Assembly: GCA_020137815.1 (NCBI GenBank)
Contig: CM035362.1
Span: 6,191,715 to 6,255,714 of the forward strand
DNA length: 64,000 nt
Source: Hormiphora californensis
Taxonomy: Eukaryota > Ctenophora > Tentaculata > Cydippida > Pleurobrachiidae
Direction: 5' to 3'
Under the pieces are notes generated by a model that was not told the DNA's origin, made no database searches, and worked only from the letters and a program-made list of their open reading frames with translations. Made by a program: the position numbers and the translations under genes. Every line of letters begins with the position of its first letter. Position 1 is the first letter of the stretch. Below are positions 12,126 through 22,990 of the stretch, piece by piece.

Positions 12126-13567
12126 GCTCTCTACGGTCTCGTCTTCTCTCGACATCTTCTCGTCGTGCTCTCTCGAGAGAGATCACAACGTGTCTTGCGT
12201 GCTGCTAAGGTTTGGATGTTTGATTGTGGGAATTGTAAGATGGAGAAAACAGCGATTACACTCGAGTTTCGAGTACAGTACGGCTGTTCACTGAAAATAA
12301 CTGAATCAGTTTTCCTTCAGTAAGTAGTCGGCGTACTGGAGTTCAGTTCAGTACGGCTGTTTTCCGCCATGGACAGTCTGTGCGCACCCATACCCTGTCA
12401 GTTGACAGGCTGATAATTTTTAAGAAAGAGTGACTCTCTGTCGATCCCAATCCTCAGGGGATGCTTTTTCTAGTCAAGACACCGTTAAAATACGTTTTTA
12501 ATTACACTGTACATTGGAGAGCGAACTGTATTGACACATTAGTTATCTCAAAGTGGCTCCATGTTTCTGAACCACCCTGTACGTAGTCCATACCAGCTAC
12601 CCACGACCTTGCCTTGCTACGAACACAACATGTCATTATTATTCGCCACACGTGCTCAATTACACATCTCGCGGTTTCAATCTAATGCAACTATATTATA
12701 ATGACTAATTAATTAGTATATGTAATGGTATATACCCCAAATCCGATCTGAGCTGTAAAGGATAGCACAAGTCACAAGCCCTGTACTATAGGTCCAACAC
12801 TCCCTAATAATTTTCCCCATTTCAGGAGAGAAGCCAGGAAAAACGCCCGGAATTACTGGAACAACGAAACACTTTGGAACTCAGTCCTCCGACCTGAACA
12901 CCGCATCAAGTTTATATACGTACTGGGCAGTGATGCAGCTGTCTCTCTTTTTGACAAGACTGAGGGCGAATCTGTTTACCAGGCCGATTACCCCGAATCT
13001 CGTGACAACTTGAAATTCAAACTCTTCTCAGCATTCAAATGGGTCAACGAGACTTATGATTTTCAGTACATCATCAAAACTGATCTCGATGTGGTGATGA
13101 ACTACACTTTATGGATAAATGCGATAGTTTCCCGGCCTGAACAACCAGTTCTCTACACGGGATTTAGTTGCTATAAACATAGAAATGTCGAGTACCCCTG
13201 GTGCTCTGGGATGGGATATGTCCTCCATCACTCTGTTATCCCCACTATTTTATCATTCCCAGAGAGTGATTATGATATTGCGGAAGATAGGACAGTAGGG
13301 AAAATATTATCAAAAGCGGGGCTGGAGTTTTCGGGCCTGTTTTTTGGGAGTTTTCCAAAATTGAAAGATCTAAACTGGCCCATTTCGTACGGCCGTATTC
13401 TCATGTATCACTGCGTGCATGCTGAAGCAGGATTTAGAGTTGTGTTGGAGCGAATTCCAGCCGTCCACTTCAATGGGAACACAAACCATATGAAGGCGTG
13501 CTGGGAACACTATTTTTTGAATATTTCCCGTTTTGAAGATGAACGATTAGTACATCAACTGATCTGA
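10776..13567 (+). CDS. GT31-family beta-1,3-galactosyltransferase-like protein
   Basis: Two exons, 10776-10999 and 12826-13567, join in phase (GATCACAT|GTGAGT, TTTCAG|GAGAGAAG) to give 321 residues ending at TGA 13567. The protein is type II: a basic cytoplasmic start (MIAGRHRKHI), one membrane helix (LSVLVSLGLLLYLFV), a short stem, then the lumenal catalytic domain. GT31 landmarks follow in order: FAVVLVLDHM and REARKNARNYW near the domain start, the metal-binding DxD region as YIIKTDLDVV, YPWCSGMGYVL matching the family's Y-CSG-GYV block, and EDRTVGKIL matching the E-D-V-VG block. N-glycosylation sites N-E-T and N-Y-T are visible. The family adds a beta-1,3-linked sugar, usually galactose or GlcNAc, in the Golgi; the exact sugar cannot be told. 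The ATG at 10776 is the first in frame after an AG acceptor-like site at 10741, so an upstream non-coding exon is possible. The 1.8 kb intron is filled by nested TIR elements. Confidence 0.85.
11036..12579. mobile_element. TA-flanked TIR element D in the GT31 intron
   Basis: Ends CAGGGTGGTTCAGAAACATG and CATGTTTCTGAACCACCCTG are inverted repeats flanked by TA on both sides, as expected of Tc1/mariner-type insertions. A second inner stem (GCACACAGACTGTCCATG and CATGGACAGTCTGTGCGC) is split by element E. No transposase is visible, so it is non-autonomous. Confidence 0.85.
11335..12368. mobile_element. TIR element E nested inside element D
   Basis: Ends GGCGGAAAACAGCCGTACTG and CAGTACGGCTGTTTTCCGCC are inverted repeats, and the similarity continues through AACTGAACTCCAG. 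The interior consists of (GA)n and (CT)n runs at 11595-12150. The insertion splits the inner stem of element D. A truncated relative lies at 4881-5217. Confidence 0.85.
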
Positions 13568-13930
13568 TCCAGCCTTGTTAACTAACTACTATTGCATTGT
13601 AAACCCATTATTATTAATTAATTATTAATTTAATCACGGAAACTAATTCCCGTGATTCAGCGTATCAAAATTAGTCAGTTATACATTAGTTTTCGCTTTG
13701 ATATGAATTAGTTTCCTAAAATTTTCAGATTTTACTGTCTCTGCAGTTTGACTTTGATCAGATCTGATCAGTCTGTGCGATTTGATCGAGATCTTGATCA
13801 AATTTGGTCATGATCAAGTTTGATCAGTCTGAAACGTATTGAAAATGGTATACAGCGTATACTATAAAGGTGTGAGTGATTGAAATGATTGTCACATGTA
13901 CGTGATACCATTATAGTACCATACACGATA
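13568..13930. other. Intergenic, AT-rich
   Basis: No gene seen. It contains ATTAATTAATTATTAATTTA runs just after the GT31 stop, a short inverted pair around TGATATGAATTAGTTTCC, and TGATCAGATCTGATCAG-like palindromic words at 13754-13830. Confidence 0.5.
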
Positions 13931-13940
13931 CCTGTTGCAG

Positions 13941-14091
13941 TGGTACAATTGTCGATTTAGCGATTTGCTAGACGATGTATCACCTAACCTGAAACACTTT
14001 TTCAACTGTTCGTGGTATAAAAACGGGACGGCCGATCACAAGATTTCAAATACTAAGATGCTACTGTGGAAATCACCTGCAATCTATAATG
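13941..14091 (+). CDS. Possible isolated exon, unknown extracellular protein
   Basis: An AG acceptor (CTGTTGCAG) precedes an open segment reading WYNCRFSDLLDDV, then FFNCSWYKNGTADHK, and ending before a GTGATGG donor. Two Cys and N-x-S/T sites (N-C-S, N-G-T) suggest a lumenal or secreted polypeptide. No partner exon or domain was found, so it may be chance. The frame continues into element B, which is non-coding. Confidence 0.2.
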
Positions 14092-14252
14092 GTGATGGCC
14101 CCTTTGAAATGAACCTGTACTTGGTAATGGACTTTGTAATATCGCGATATTACAAAGTACCAAGTATCGCTTGGTCTGGGGGTGCGATAATAATTAGCTT
14201 AATATCAGCAGCTGATATTATCAGCTGTCCTCATGAGGAATTCATTGGGTGC

Positions 14253-14647
14253 GGGTCACCACACACCAAAGTTAAAATTAAAATTAAAATGTGACGTTTT
14301 TGGTCGTAACTCTGCCATTTCTTGACAAAATTGCTTCATTTAGGGCTTGTTGGAAAGAGGGCATCGAGCCCGATCTAAACAGCCCAAGAAACTCGAAATC
14401 CGCACAAATTGCGCGGCGTTACAGTGCAAAATGCGCGCGTTAAAATTTTAGAGATTTTAACGCACACATTATGCGCCTTATCGCCGCACACTTTGCACCG
14501 ATTTTCAGTTTCTCGAGCTCTACAGAACAAGCTCGATGCCCTCTTTCCAACAAGCCCTAAATGAAGCAATTTTGTCAAGAAATGACAGAGTTATGACCAA
14601 AAACGTCAAATTTTAATTTTAATTTTAACTTTGGTGTGTGCTGACCC
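14253..14647. mobile_element. Foldback element B, 395 bp, with the same ends as element A
   Basis: Outer ends GGGTCACCACACACCAAAGT and ACTTTGGTGTGTGCTGACCC match element A at 5474. The interior is unrelated and forms a second long stem (ATTTCTTGACAAAATTGCTT, GGGCTTGTTGGAAAGAGGGC). Almost the whole element folds back on itself around about 14445. Confidence 0.9.
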
Positions 14648-14757
14648 TGCATTTATAGAATCTAGTACTGTGGGAATTACAGTATATTGATGCATATTAA
14701 CACTACATAATGAGCTGTTATAGTAGCTATAACAGTAGCTGTATATCGAATTGTATG

Positions 14758-16320
14758 TACAAGGTGGCCCATAAATTATGATAGCGGGGGACGAGCCGTA
14801 CCTCCGAAACGGTGATAGTTGTGTAAAAACAAACTACGGGAACATGCTGGAACAATTCCTGGACGACTTTTTGCAAATTATAAAATTTTTATTCAAAAGT
14901 TCATTTTTCATTCATGAACTTTCTACACGTTCATTAATGAATTAAGGACTCTAATTTACCGAGAGTTAGGCATTTTGTTTGGGTTGAATTTATCTTTCCA
15001 ATGAGCACCATAAAAATCAAATTGAAGCACCAGGTCACATGGCAGTTGAGAAAATGCACATTCATGATTTTGGCTCTTCCTGCGACTTTCAATCGGCTGT
15101 ATCACGGCTACCTTTTGTTCAATCGTTTTAAAAATTTGGGAGAACATCGGATAAGCAAAGATCTTTACTCACAAGAAAAATCAGGGTCAAAACTCAAAGT
15201 TCATTTTCAAGTGTTGGTAGTTCATTCCACTCATTCAGGAACCAACATCCCTAAAGTGATGAAAATTGATGGTTTTTGTTTGGCCCATACCCTGCAATGA
15301 TAGAGAGGTGTAAAATTACGTTTCCGGGCTAGTTAGTGGGTGTCCATGTGATCATGATGATATCTGACACCTTTTCTGAGCCATATAATTAAGGGATTTT
15401 CTCAAATTCAAGCATGTGATTTGAGTTTTTGCGATTAGTATCGTGCAGCAATGTTGAGAGATCTCATAGCACCTCAAACATGATGATTAGTTCAATGAAA
15501 TGAGTTGATTTATTATTTAAAATTATCGTTAAGTTCATTTTTACGTCTGTTTTAATCTTTTCTATCATAAATCAACTCCTTTCATTGAACTAATCATCAT
15601 TTTTGAGGTGCTATGAGATCTCTCAACATTGCTGCACGATACCAATCACAAAAACTCAAATCACATGCTTGAATTTGAGAAAATCCCATAATTATGGCTC
15701 AGAAAAGGTGTCAGATATCATCATGATCACATGGACACCCACTAACTAGCCCGGAAACGTAATTTTACACCTCTCTATCATTGCAGGGTATGGGCCAAAC
15801 AAAAACCATCACTTTTCATCACTTTAGGGATGTTGGATCCTGAATGAGTGGAATGAACTACCAACACTTGAAAATGAACTTTGAGTTTTGACCCTGATTT
15901 TTCTTGCGAGTAAAGATCTTTGCTTATCCGATGTTCTCCCAAATTTTTAAAACGATTGAACAAAAGGTAGCCGTGATACAGCCGATTGAAAGTTGCAGGA
16001 AGAGCCAAAATCATGAATGTGCATTTTCTCAACTGCCATGTGACCTGGTGCTTCAATTTGATTTTTATGGTGCTCATTGAAAAGATAAATTCAACCCAAA
16101 CAAAATGCCTAACTCTCGGTAAATTAGAGTCCTTAATTCATTAATGAACGTGTAGAAAGTTCATGAATGAAAAATGAACTTTTGAATAAAAATTTCATAA
16201 TTTGCAAAAAGTCGTCCAGGAATTGTTCCAGCATGTTCCCGTAGTTTGTTTTTGCACAACTATCACCGTTTCGGAGGTACGGCTCGTCCCCCGCTATCAT
16301 AATTTATGGGCCACCTTGTA
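14758..16320. mobile_element. 1.56 kb palindromic foldback element C
   Basis: CAAGGTGGCCCATAAATTAT at 14760 and its reverse complement ending at 16318 are flanked by TA. The two arms, each close to 780 bp, are almost identical up to a centre near 15540. Both arms contain the same 99-codon open frame (MSTIKIKLKHQVTWQLRK), at 15001-15300 (+) and 16077-15778 (-), with two or three residue differences. No known domain was recognised. TA flanks and the CAAGGTGG end suggest a Tc1/mariner-like mover. Confidence 0.9.
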
Positions 16321-16359
16321 TATTAGGCATGTGTCCGATATTGCAGCAATTCTCTTGAA

Positions 16360-16402
16360 CTATCTTATTAGCATATCTTATTAGCATATCTTATTAGCAT
16401 AG
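16360..16402. repeat. Short tandem ATCTTATTAGCAT
   Basis: Three adjacent copies of the 13 bp unit TATCTTATTAGCA. Confidence 0.85.
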
Positions 16403-17197
16403 TGCACTATTATAGTGTGGCAGTTATACGTGATATAACACTTGGCAGTTATATACTCCACCCTGTAACAGTACTAAAGAGACACTTTAATATATCAAAT
16501 GTAGGCGCTCTCTGTTTGTCATATATATATATGGTCTATCGTCCAATAGAGCTCCTGATATGAGTGTCTCTCATACACGTGTTTCTATTGTCAATCTATC
16601 ATACTCTATTCTAATTAAATTGCAATTATAATTACTGTTTGTGGGGGAGGGCCGAGGGGTTCTTATTATGTCTTCATCGTTCCAGGCCCCAGGGAGAGGG
16701 GTTCCATAAACCATCAGTATCATGCTCTATGTATGTTTTATAGTTTATAGTTCAATGTCAGTTTCTCTCCCTCTCTAGCGTTATTTCCTATTTCTCAATT
16801 CTCGCTCCCTCCTAATATACAGGGTGTGATCTGCATGCCGCTCCCTCCTATTATATATCAATATGTACTTCAAAAGATAACTCAGCTGAGAGGGGGGAAA
16901 GAAGATGATGTGTCTTTTAGGATCGTTATTTCAAGTTTCGCAACTTTCGTTTGCTATATGTATGTAGGTAACCATGGTTACATGTAGAAAGATACATCAT
17001 TTGCCATGTGTTGAGTGCCCAACAATCATCAGCTGTATTATATCAACTGTGTATTACAGGGCCCTGTTGATGCATCATGATGTTAAAACATTTTCATCTA
17101 GCTAGGCTTTATATGCAGATAGATATATAAATGATATCAACACCCTTTCTAACTGCATATATTTACTTGTGTCTTGTAGTATAGTGTGTATGTAAAT

Positions 17198-17405
17198 AAT
17201 TATACCAAAACTAATTGAAATTAGTAGGCCGGAAAGGTTGCCCTATGATTTGAGCTACCTTTGCCACCATAACATTCACGGGGTACAAACAGGGTATAAC
17301 AGATGCTTCTTCTATCTTCAAAAGGGAATGTACTGGTGCCAAAGGTAGCTCAGATCATAGGGCAACCTTTCCGGCCTACTAATTTCAATTAGTTTTGGTA
17401 TAATT
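17198..17405. mobile_element. 208 bp foldback MITE F
   Basis: AATTATACCAAAACTAATTG and CAATTAGTTTTGGTATAATT form inverted ends, and the arms continue through GTAGGCCGGAAAGGTTGCCC to about 80 bp. The loop is about 50 bp. No coding capacity. Confidence 0.85.
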
Positions 17406-17493
17406 TGCATCATTTTTGGGATTTTTTATCCATTTACATGTAGTAGAACAGGTACGGAGAGGATGGAATCGCGAAATTGTAAAATTTTCATTT

Positions 17494-17560
17494 TTGACGT
17501 AATTTTGACGTCATAAAATGACGTCACGACGTTATGACGTCATAGTGATGACGTAATATC
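17494..17560. promoter_or_regulatory. Cluster of TGACGTCA (CRE-like) palindromes
   Basis: Within 70 bp there are three TGACGTCA octamers or near-octamers plus two TGACGTAA words. TGACGTCA is the classical CREB/ATF site. It lies 1.4 kb before the GPCR start. A satellite origin is equally possible, and no function is shown. Confidence 0.35.
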
Positions 17561-18404
17561 ATCGGGATTACCTAGATGAAAATACTGACCAAGTTTGAGA
17601 TCGATTGGATGAGATTTGAGTCCGCTATGGCGAAAAAACCCATATCGTCATATCTATTTTTAAACAGTCATAACACTTTAGACGCGTTTTAAGACCCTTA
17701 TACGTCTAGTTTTGAAAATTCGCAATATAGTTTCTGAAAGTTCAGACAATTCTCTTTCCATGTTATAGTCTTCGTTTTTCGATTAGAATCCATCTTCTGG
17801 GTGTAAATTGAGCTCAAAGAAGTTATGAAAAGTGACGATCTTAAGACATTCTGTAGGACGTTCCTGGGGATGACAGAAAACGTCACCCCGCTAATAACAC
17901 AATAATCCAGTAGATCTACAAGCTAGTGAAAAACGAGAAGTCTCTATCTCTTTCCGTTTGTTCAGAATCGTGTTCAAAAAAAGCGTCTCTCCTACGCGCG
18001 CGCGCCCCTCCGTTACACTGAATCTTCGGCAAATGGGACCTGTCTGTAACTTCAGTTCCAGATGAGATAGAGACTTGAAATTTTAAACTTGAGTCAATGA
18101 CCCCAAGCCGGGTATACATTCCAAATGTCAAGTCAAACGGATGAAAGGGGGCCACGCTATAGCCTTCTGAAGTCTTGGTTTTCAGCCAAAACACCCATAA
18201 AATGTATAACTGCGTTTCTGGCAGCGCTTTGGGGGGAGGGGGAATGGCAACCTTTGCGCTTGCCAGCGCAGTGATGATAGAATATGCATAATTGCAGCTT
18301 ATAATTGACGTTCTTGAAATTACAAGTTAAACAGCTTATTATTCCATTTTTCTTTGACTCATGATCAACCCGTGGGTTATACAACTAAAATTACGCATGT
18401 GCCA

Positions 18405-18946
18405 TATGACTCTCCCTCTCTCTCCCTAGTTAATGTAACAAACTCTCCCTCTCTCTCCCTAGTTAATGTAACAAACTCTCTCATATGTAATATGCATGTG
18501 CTAGCCTAGCAAAACTTGCTTTTATGTTAATCACACGAATAGTACATACTATAGCTTATATAATGTAAGCCTTATAATATGCCTTGTATAAAACTAGAGC
18601 TAGAGTTTTTATGTTAACCACACGAATATAATAGTAGTCTTGTATAAAACTTGTTTGCCGCTGATATAGGATAGTAGTCTTGTATAAAACTTGTTTGCCG
18701 CTGATATAGGATAGTAGTCTTGTATAAAACTTGTTTGCCGCTGCTATAGGATAGTAGTCTTGTATAAAACTTATGACTCTCCCTCTCTCTCCCTAGTTAA
18801 TGTAACAAACTCTCTGTATAAAACTTGTTTGCCGCTGCTCTCTCCCTATAGTTAATGTAACAAACTCTCTGTATAAAACTTGTGACTCTCCCTCTCTCTC
18901 CCTAGTTAATGTAACAAACTCTCTGTATAAAACTTGTTTGCAGTAG
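18405..18946. repeat. Mixed minisatellite upstream of the GPCR
   Basis: Two interleaved units recur: CTCTCCCTAGTTAATGTAAC and GTATAAAACTTGTTTGCCGC with GATATAGGATAGTAGTCTT. The last copy reads TTGTTTGCAG just before the GPCR ATG, so the array reaches the first coding exon. Confidence 0.9.
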
Positions 18947-18947
18947 G

Positions 18948-21599
18948 ATGAATGTAACGGAGGAACTTGTCCCACTTGATTTTGGGATTGAGGCAGTCAT
19001 TTCGGTATCCATTGTGCTGATAATGATCTTTGGAACTCCAATCAACCTCAATGTTATCATGTAAGTTCTAAGTTGTTTTCTAGGCATGGTAGAACTAATT
19101 TTAGAATGAACATTCATGTTATAGCTGACCATGTGAACATGCTTTCAGAACACTGTTACGAAGTGTGAGAGGAAGAATAACAAGGATACAACCTAAATCA
19201 CGAGCACTTTACTTTAACTTAGGTGAGAAAATTACTAAACTATCTCGGTTAAAGTATAATTAATTGAACTAATTATAACTGATTTAACTGATTAGTGATA
19301 TTATGCACTACAATTGATTGAATTTCAGCGATATGCGATCTTCTAATGCAGTTGGTTGTGATGCCTTGGTCGATCTACTACATTTATGTAACTATTAATT
19401 TGTTGTACTAATCTACTACATTTATGTAACTATATTAATTTGTTGTACTAATCTACTACATTTATGTAACTATTTTTTTGTTGTACTAACCTACTACATT
19501 TATGTAACTATTAATTTGTTGTACTAATCTACTATGTACATTTATGTAACTATTAATTTGTTGTACAGTCGGACCCCGATTTAACGGCACCCTCGGGGGA
19601 AAGGGTTTTGTCCGTTAAATCGGGGTGTCCGTTAAATCGGGGTAGAGCATATTTGGCTCATAAAACCCTATTTTTGTCCAAAATGCTATACTAAAACACC
19701 TCTAAGTGGTAAATGCAATGTCCATGTATTGATTACATGATTATTTCTGATTAGAAAAAGAAAAAAAAATTCAAAAAAAGTTATAATTTTTTTAATCAAC
19801 CACGTCCGAATCGTTTATCGACTCAGTGCATCTTATCGCATGTCTTGCTGCTAATTAGACGGTTCGAAACGAACCGATACGTGATACCATGCCGAATCGA
19901 GGCACTTTAAGCGGGGTGAGGAAGAATTAGAATTTCAAAATATCTTTTTCCCTGAAAATTCATGGGGAGCACCGATCAAAGCATTGACAATCATTCTGTA
20001 AATTTTTGCAAAAAAAAGTTATGAAAAATTTTCAAAGGTATATCAACCACATCCGAATCGTGTTTCGAATCAGTGCATCTTATCGCACGTCCTGTCGCTA
20101 ATTAGACGGTTCGAAACGAACCGATACGTGATCACCATGGGGCAAGTTTAACAAGCGTCAAAATTGAGATTCGATGGGCGTCATGGGGATCACATATCTG
20201 TTCGTTTCGAACCGTCTAATTACTGGCAAGACATACAATAAGATGCACCGATTCGAAACACGATTCGGACGTGGTTAATACACCTTTGAAAAATTTTCAA
20301 GAATTTTCAAAAAAAATTTCAAAAAATTTTTGGGGGAAATTTATCCTGCCGTTAAATCGGGGTGCCGCTAAATCGGGGGCCGTTAAATCGGGGTCCGACT
20401 GTACATACTAAGCTGGAAAAGAAACTTTTTTCATTTGTAGAACCACTTTTAAAACTGATCTGATGCATATTTCAGATTGGCAGGCCCCGAGAAGAATCTT
20501 CAATTGGTCATTACAGGTAATATGACTACAAAAACAACGGTAGTTTTTAAGGTCTATACACATATTTCATGATGTCCCACGAGGGGACACCAATCATCAG
20601 TATACCTTAGTACCTTACTAGTTAGTAGTTACTGCTTACTATTATTAACAGTAGCACAAACATGAACAGTATTAAATTTTAATAACTAATCAAAATACTG
20701 CACCCGCAGGTTGTTTTGCAGTGTCAGTGGATTCGTGTACCACGCCCTCATTAGGGTGATGAGCGTGACAGTATTCTTAATGAGTATGGTATTAATAATA
20801 ACAATTAACATGTTAAATTATCAAATTGTTTATTACATCAACATAACTAATAAACTAATTAATTATCCCTATAGGTTTGGATAGGCTACACGCGCTCTAC
20901 TTTCCAGTTAGCTATACTAAAGATATTTACTCCAAAATCTTTATGGGTTGTGTTTTTCTGACCTGGTGCTTTGCTTTGGGTAATTATATTATACCAGTTA
21001 ATTAATAGTAATTACTAGTTAATTAATAGTTAATTACTAGTTATTATACATTATACAACTAATTGTTCGTTTAATTATGTCCACTCTTCAACTAAAAAGT
21101 TTATACTAATAACTAAAACTACATATATCTGCAGTAACGCAAGCGATTCCGTTCTTCTTTGGTATACCTTATAAGGAACAGGATTCCAGGGAGTTAACGT
21201 GTGGATGGAGTATACCTGAGGTAATATTAACTAATTAACTAATTGATTGTTTAGTTAATTAACTAATTGATTAACTAATTAACTAATTGATAATTTGTTT
21301 AGTTAATTAACTAATTGATTAACTAATTAACTAATTGATAATTTGTTTATTTAATTAACTAATTGATTGTTTAGTTAATTAACTAATTGATAATTTGTTT
21401 AGTTAATTAATTAATTGATTGTTTAGTTAATTAACAAATTGATAATTGAGTAATGAACTGGATGCAAGTTGTAATTAAGAACTTTCTTCAGTTACTAAAG
21501 ATTGAAGAAAAGATGTACGAAGAACATACTCTATTAATCTTCGTAAACTATTTTGTTTTGGTGAGTCTCCATCTATTTCTATACATATAACGTTATCTA

Positions 21600-21640
<41 letters not shown>

Positions 21641-22168
21641 GTTAATACAACAATCTCTCCTCCTAAATCAGGTGATTGTTTGCTTTGTATTACCCACAAT
21701 GGTATCCGTTATTTTTTCCATTGCTGTCCTCGGGAAACTAATCTCTCTTGGTACAACAAAGAGGCCCCAGACCCACCGCCCAGCAGTCCACCATCCCATC
21801 CACCCGCCCGCCCACCCACCCAGCCCGCCCGCCCAACCACCCCATCAAGACCCAGGAGGGGAATTGGGGAACCCTACAGATTATCAGCGATATGGTACTA
21901 AAGTTACTCTAAATGGCAATCTGCCTCCGCGGTAAGAGCTGAGAAATTTTCAGAATCTTTCTGGTGGACCTGTCTCATATGTAATTGATAAAATTTTACT
22001 ATAGGGACACAATTTCTAGTGGAAAAGATTAATATACTAAATATCTGCAGCAATCCCTTGGAAGTGCAGCGTCGTAAAAGAGTTTCCAGAGCAACCTGGA
22101 CTATAGTAACCATCATAGCAACGCATATCATTCTCTTTGGATACCTTTACTTGGTTTTTTTTTTGTAA
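18948..22168 (+). CDS. Rhodopsin-like (class A) GPCR, truncated after TM6
   Basis: Ten exons join with every phase matching: 18948-19060, 19149-19222, 19329-19387, 20476-20516, 20710-20783, 20875-20979, 21135-21220, 21492-21560, 21672-21931 and 22051-22168 (332 residues). Features in order: an extracellular N-x-T site; TM1 with GTPINLNVI; TM2 with LYFNLAICDLLMQLVVMPW (L-A-x-x-D motif); a Cys at the start of TM3 (LFCSVSGF) and D-R-L in place of D-R-Y at its end; TM4 IFMGCVFLTWCFAL; a Cys in loop 2 (LTCGW) to pair with TM3; TM5 in exons 8-9; a Pro-rich third loop; and TM6 (ATWTIVTIIATHIILFGYLY). A stop at 22166 falls in a T run followed by garbled sequence, so TM7 and the tail are missing, probably through assembly error. 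The ligand is unknown. A MITE occupies intron 3. Confidence 0.8.
19373..19563. repeat. Minisatellite copying the GPCR exon 3 donor
   Basis: About five units of roughly 40 bp (ATCTACTACATTTATGTAAC, ATTAATTTGTTGTACTA) begin inside exon 3 and repeat its last bases together with the GTAACT donor. Confidence 0.9.
19566..20401. mobile_element. Pogo/Tigger-like MITE G, 836 bp
   Basis: Ends CAGTCGGACCCCGATTTAAC and GTTAAATCGGGGTCCGACTG are inverted and flanked by TA. The CAGT start and TA duplication fit the pogo/Tigger group. Subterminal repeats of CGTTAAATCGGGG occur at both ends, and an inner inverted pair lies around CGGTTCGAAACGAACCG. No transposase is visible. Confidence 0.85.
21222..21450. 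repeat. AT-rich tandem repeat in a GPCR intron
   Basis: Irregular units of TTAATTAACTAATTGATTG with TTGTTTAG, immediately after the exon 7 donor. Confidence 0.9.
21603..21640. repeat. (CT)n microsatellite
   Basis: About nineteen CT dinucleotides within GPCR intron 8. Confidence 0.95.
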
Positions 22169-22275
22169 ATGGGAAAATTTTTATATTTGGAATTTTTTCC
22201 CCCCCCCCCCCTTTTTAAAACCTTCAAGCTTTCAGGGGCCGATAGCCCCAATTCTTTTCTTTTTTAAAAACCCTG
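22155..22275. other. Garbled low-complexity sequence, likely assembly error
   Basis: T10, C13 and many expanded homopolymers follow directly on good coding sequence. The pattern is typical of poor base calls rather than biology. It ends the GPCR reading frame. Confidence 0.55.
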
Positions 22276-22990
22276 GTCCCTTGGCTTTCGCCTGTTGGTT
22301 CCTTTGGGGTGAACAAGGTAACATTTCTTTTCAAAACATTCCTTGGATTCTATTGCTCTGCTACAGATAGCCTTGTGTAGTTTCCTACATTCCGGACCCT
22401 TGGCACAACCTTTCTCTCCTTTCTTCCCCCAGGGAACACATAGTTTCGGATGAAAAAAGTCACACCTATCCTTACCGTCAGCAGATTTCTTCCAGATATG
22501 CCATGAGGACACCTACCCTCCTTGAGCAACATACAAGTAGTTTCGCACTCGTTTGGGAATTTTTCCGCCTCCTTCTGCTGTTTCGCGAGATTGGCCAGTG
22601 CTTCCAGCACAGTCGGATCGTCAGCATTCACCTTCACCTTCTCGCTTGCCTCATCGTTCATTTTCGTTTTCCGTTCACTACCGGGCTCAACAATCGACAG
22701 ACTGTTATTCCTAGACCTTCCAGGCGTATTCAGTCGCGATGAGACCTTGGTAGTAAGCGGTGTACCCTTTTCCTCATCTTTGGGACACCAGCACGGATCA
22801 CATATCCAAACTTCTCCTACCAGGCTTGAAGCTTCATTTCTGGAAGTGATTACACTCACCAAAGGTTCACAGTCATGGAAGGTTGGTGACAGAGAAAACA
22901 CCTCAGAGGAAGAGGCCATTCCTCTTGTGCTGGTAGATGTCGTTACATTCAGCACATTTGCTGGCACGGTCAGGGCTTTGAGCTCCTGAG
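22264..22990 (-). pseudogene. CCCH zinc-finger ORF remnant, frameshifted
   Basis: Two overlapping minus-strand frames form one protein. The upstream frame from about 22967 contains WICDPCW and CETTCMLLKEGRCPHG. After a shift near 22510, the second frame carries CDFFHPKLC, CAKGPECRKLH and CFEKKCYLVHPKGTNR. The spacing fits consecutive CCCH zinc fingers of the nucleic-acid-binding kind. Such finger arrays occur in retroelement gag-like ORFs of invertebrates as well as in host proteins; no reverse transcriptase lies nearby, so the origin is open. The 5' part is not in frame and the 3' end runs into garbled sequence. Confidence 0.5.

Noticed and set aside
15001-16077. The 99-codon frames as two host genes
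   Set aside because: They are the two arms of one palindromic element, so they are described as part of element C.
22522-22989. Plus-strand 155-codon frame
   Set aside because: It is the shadow of the minus-strand CCCH zinc-finger remnant, which has recognisable Cys/His spacing.
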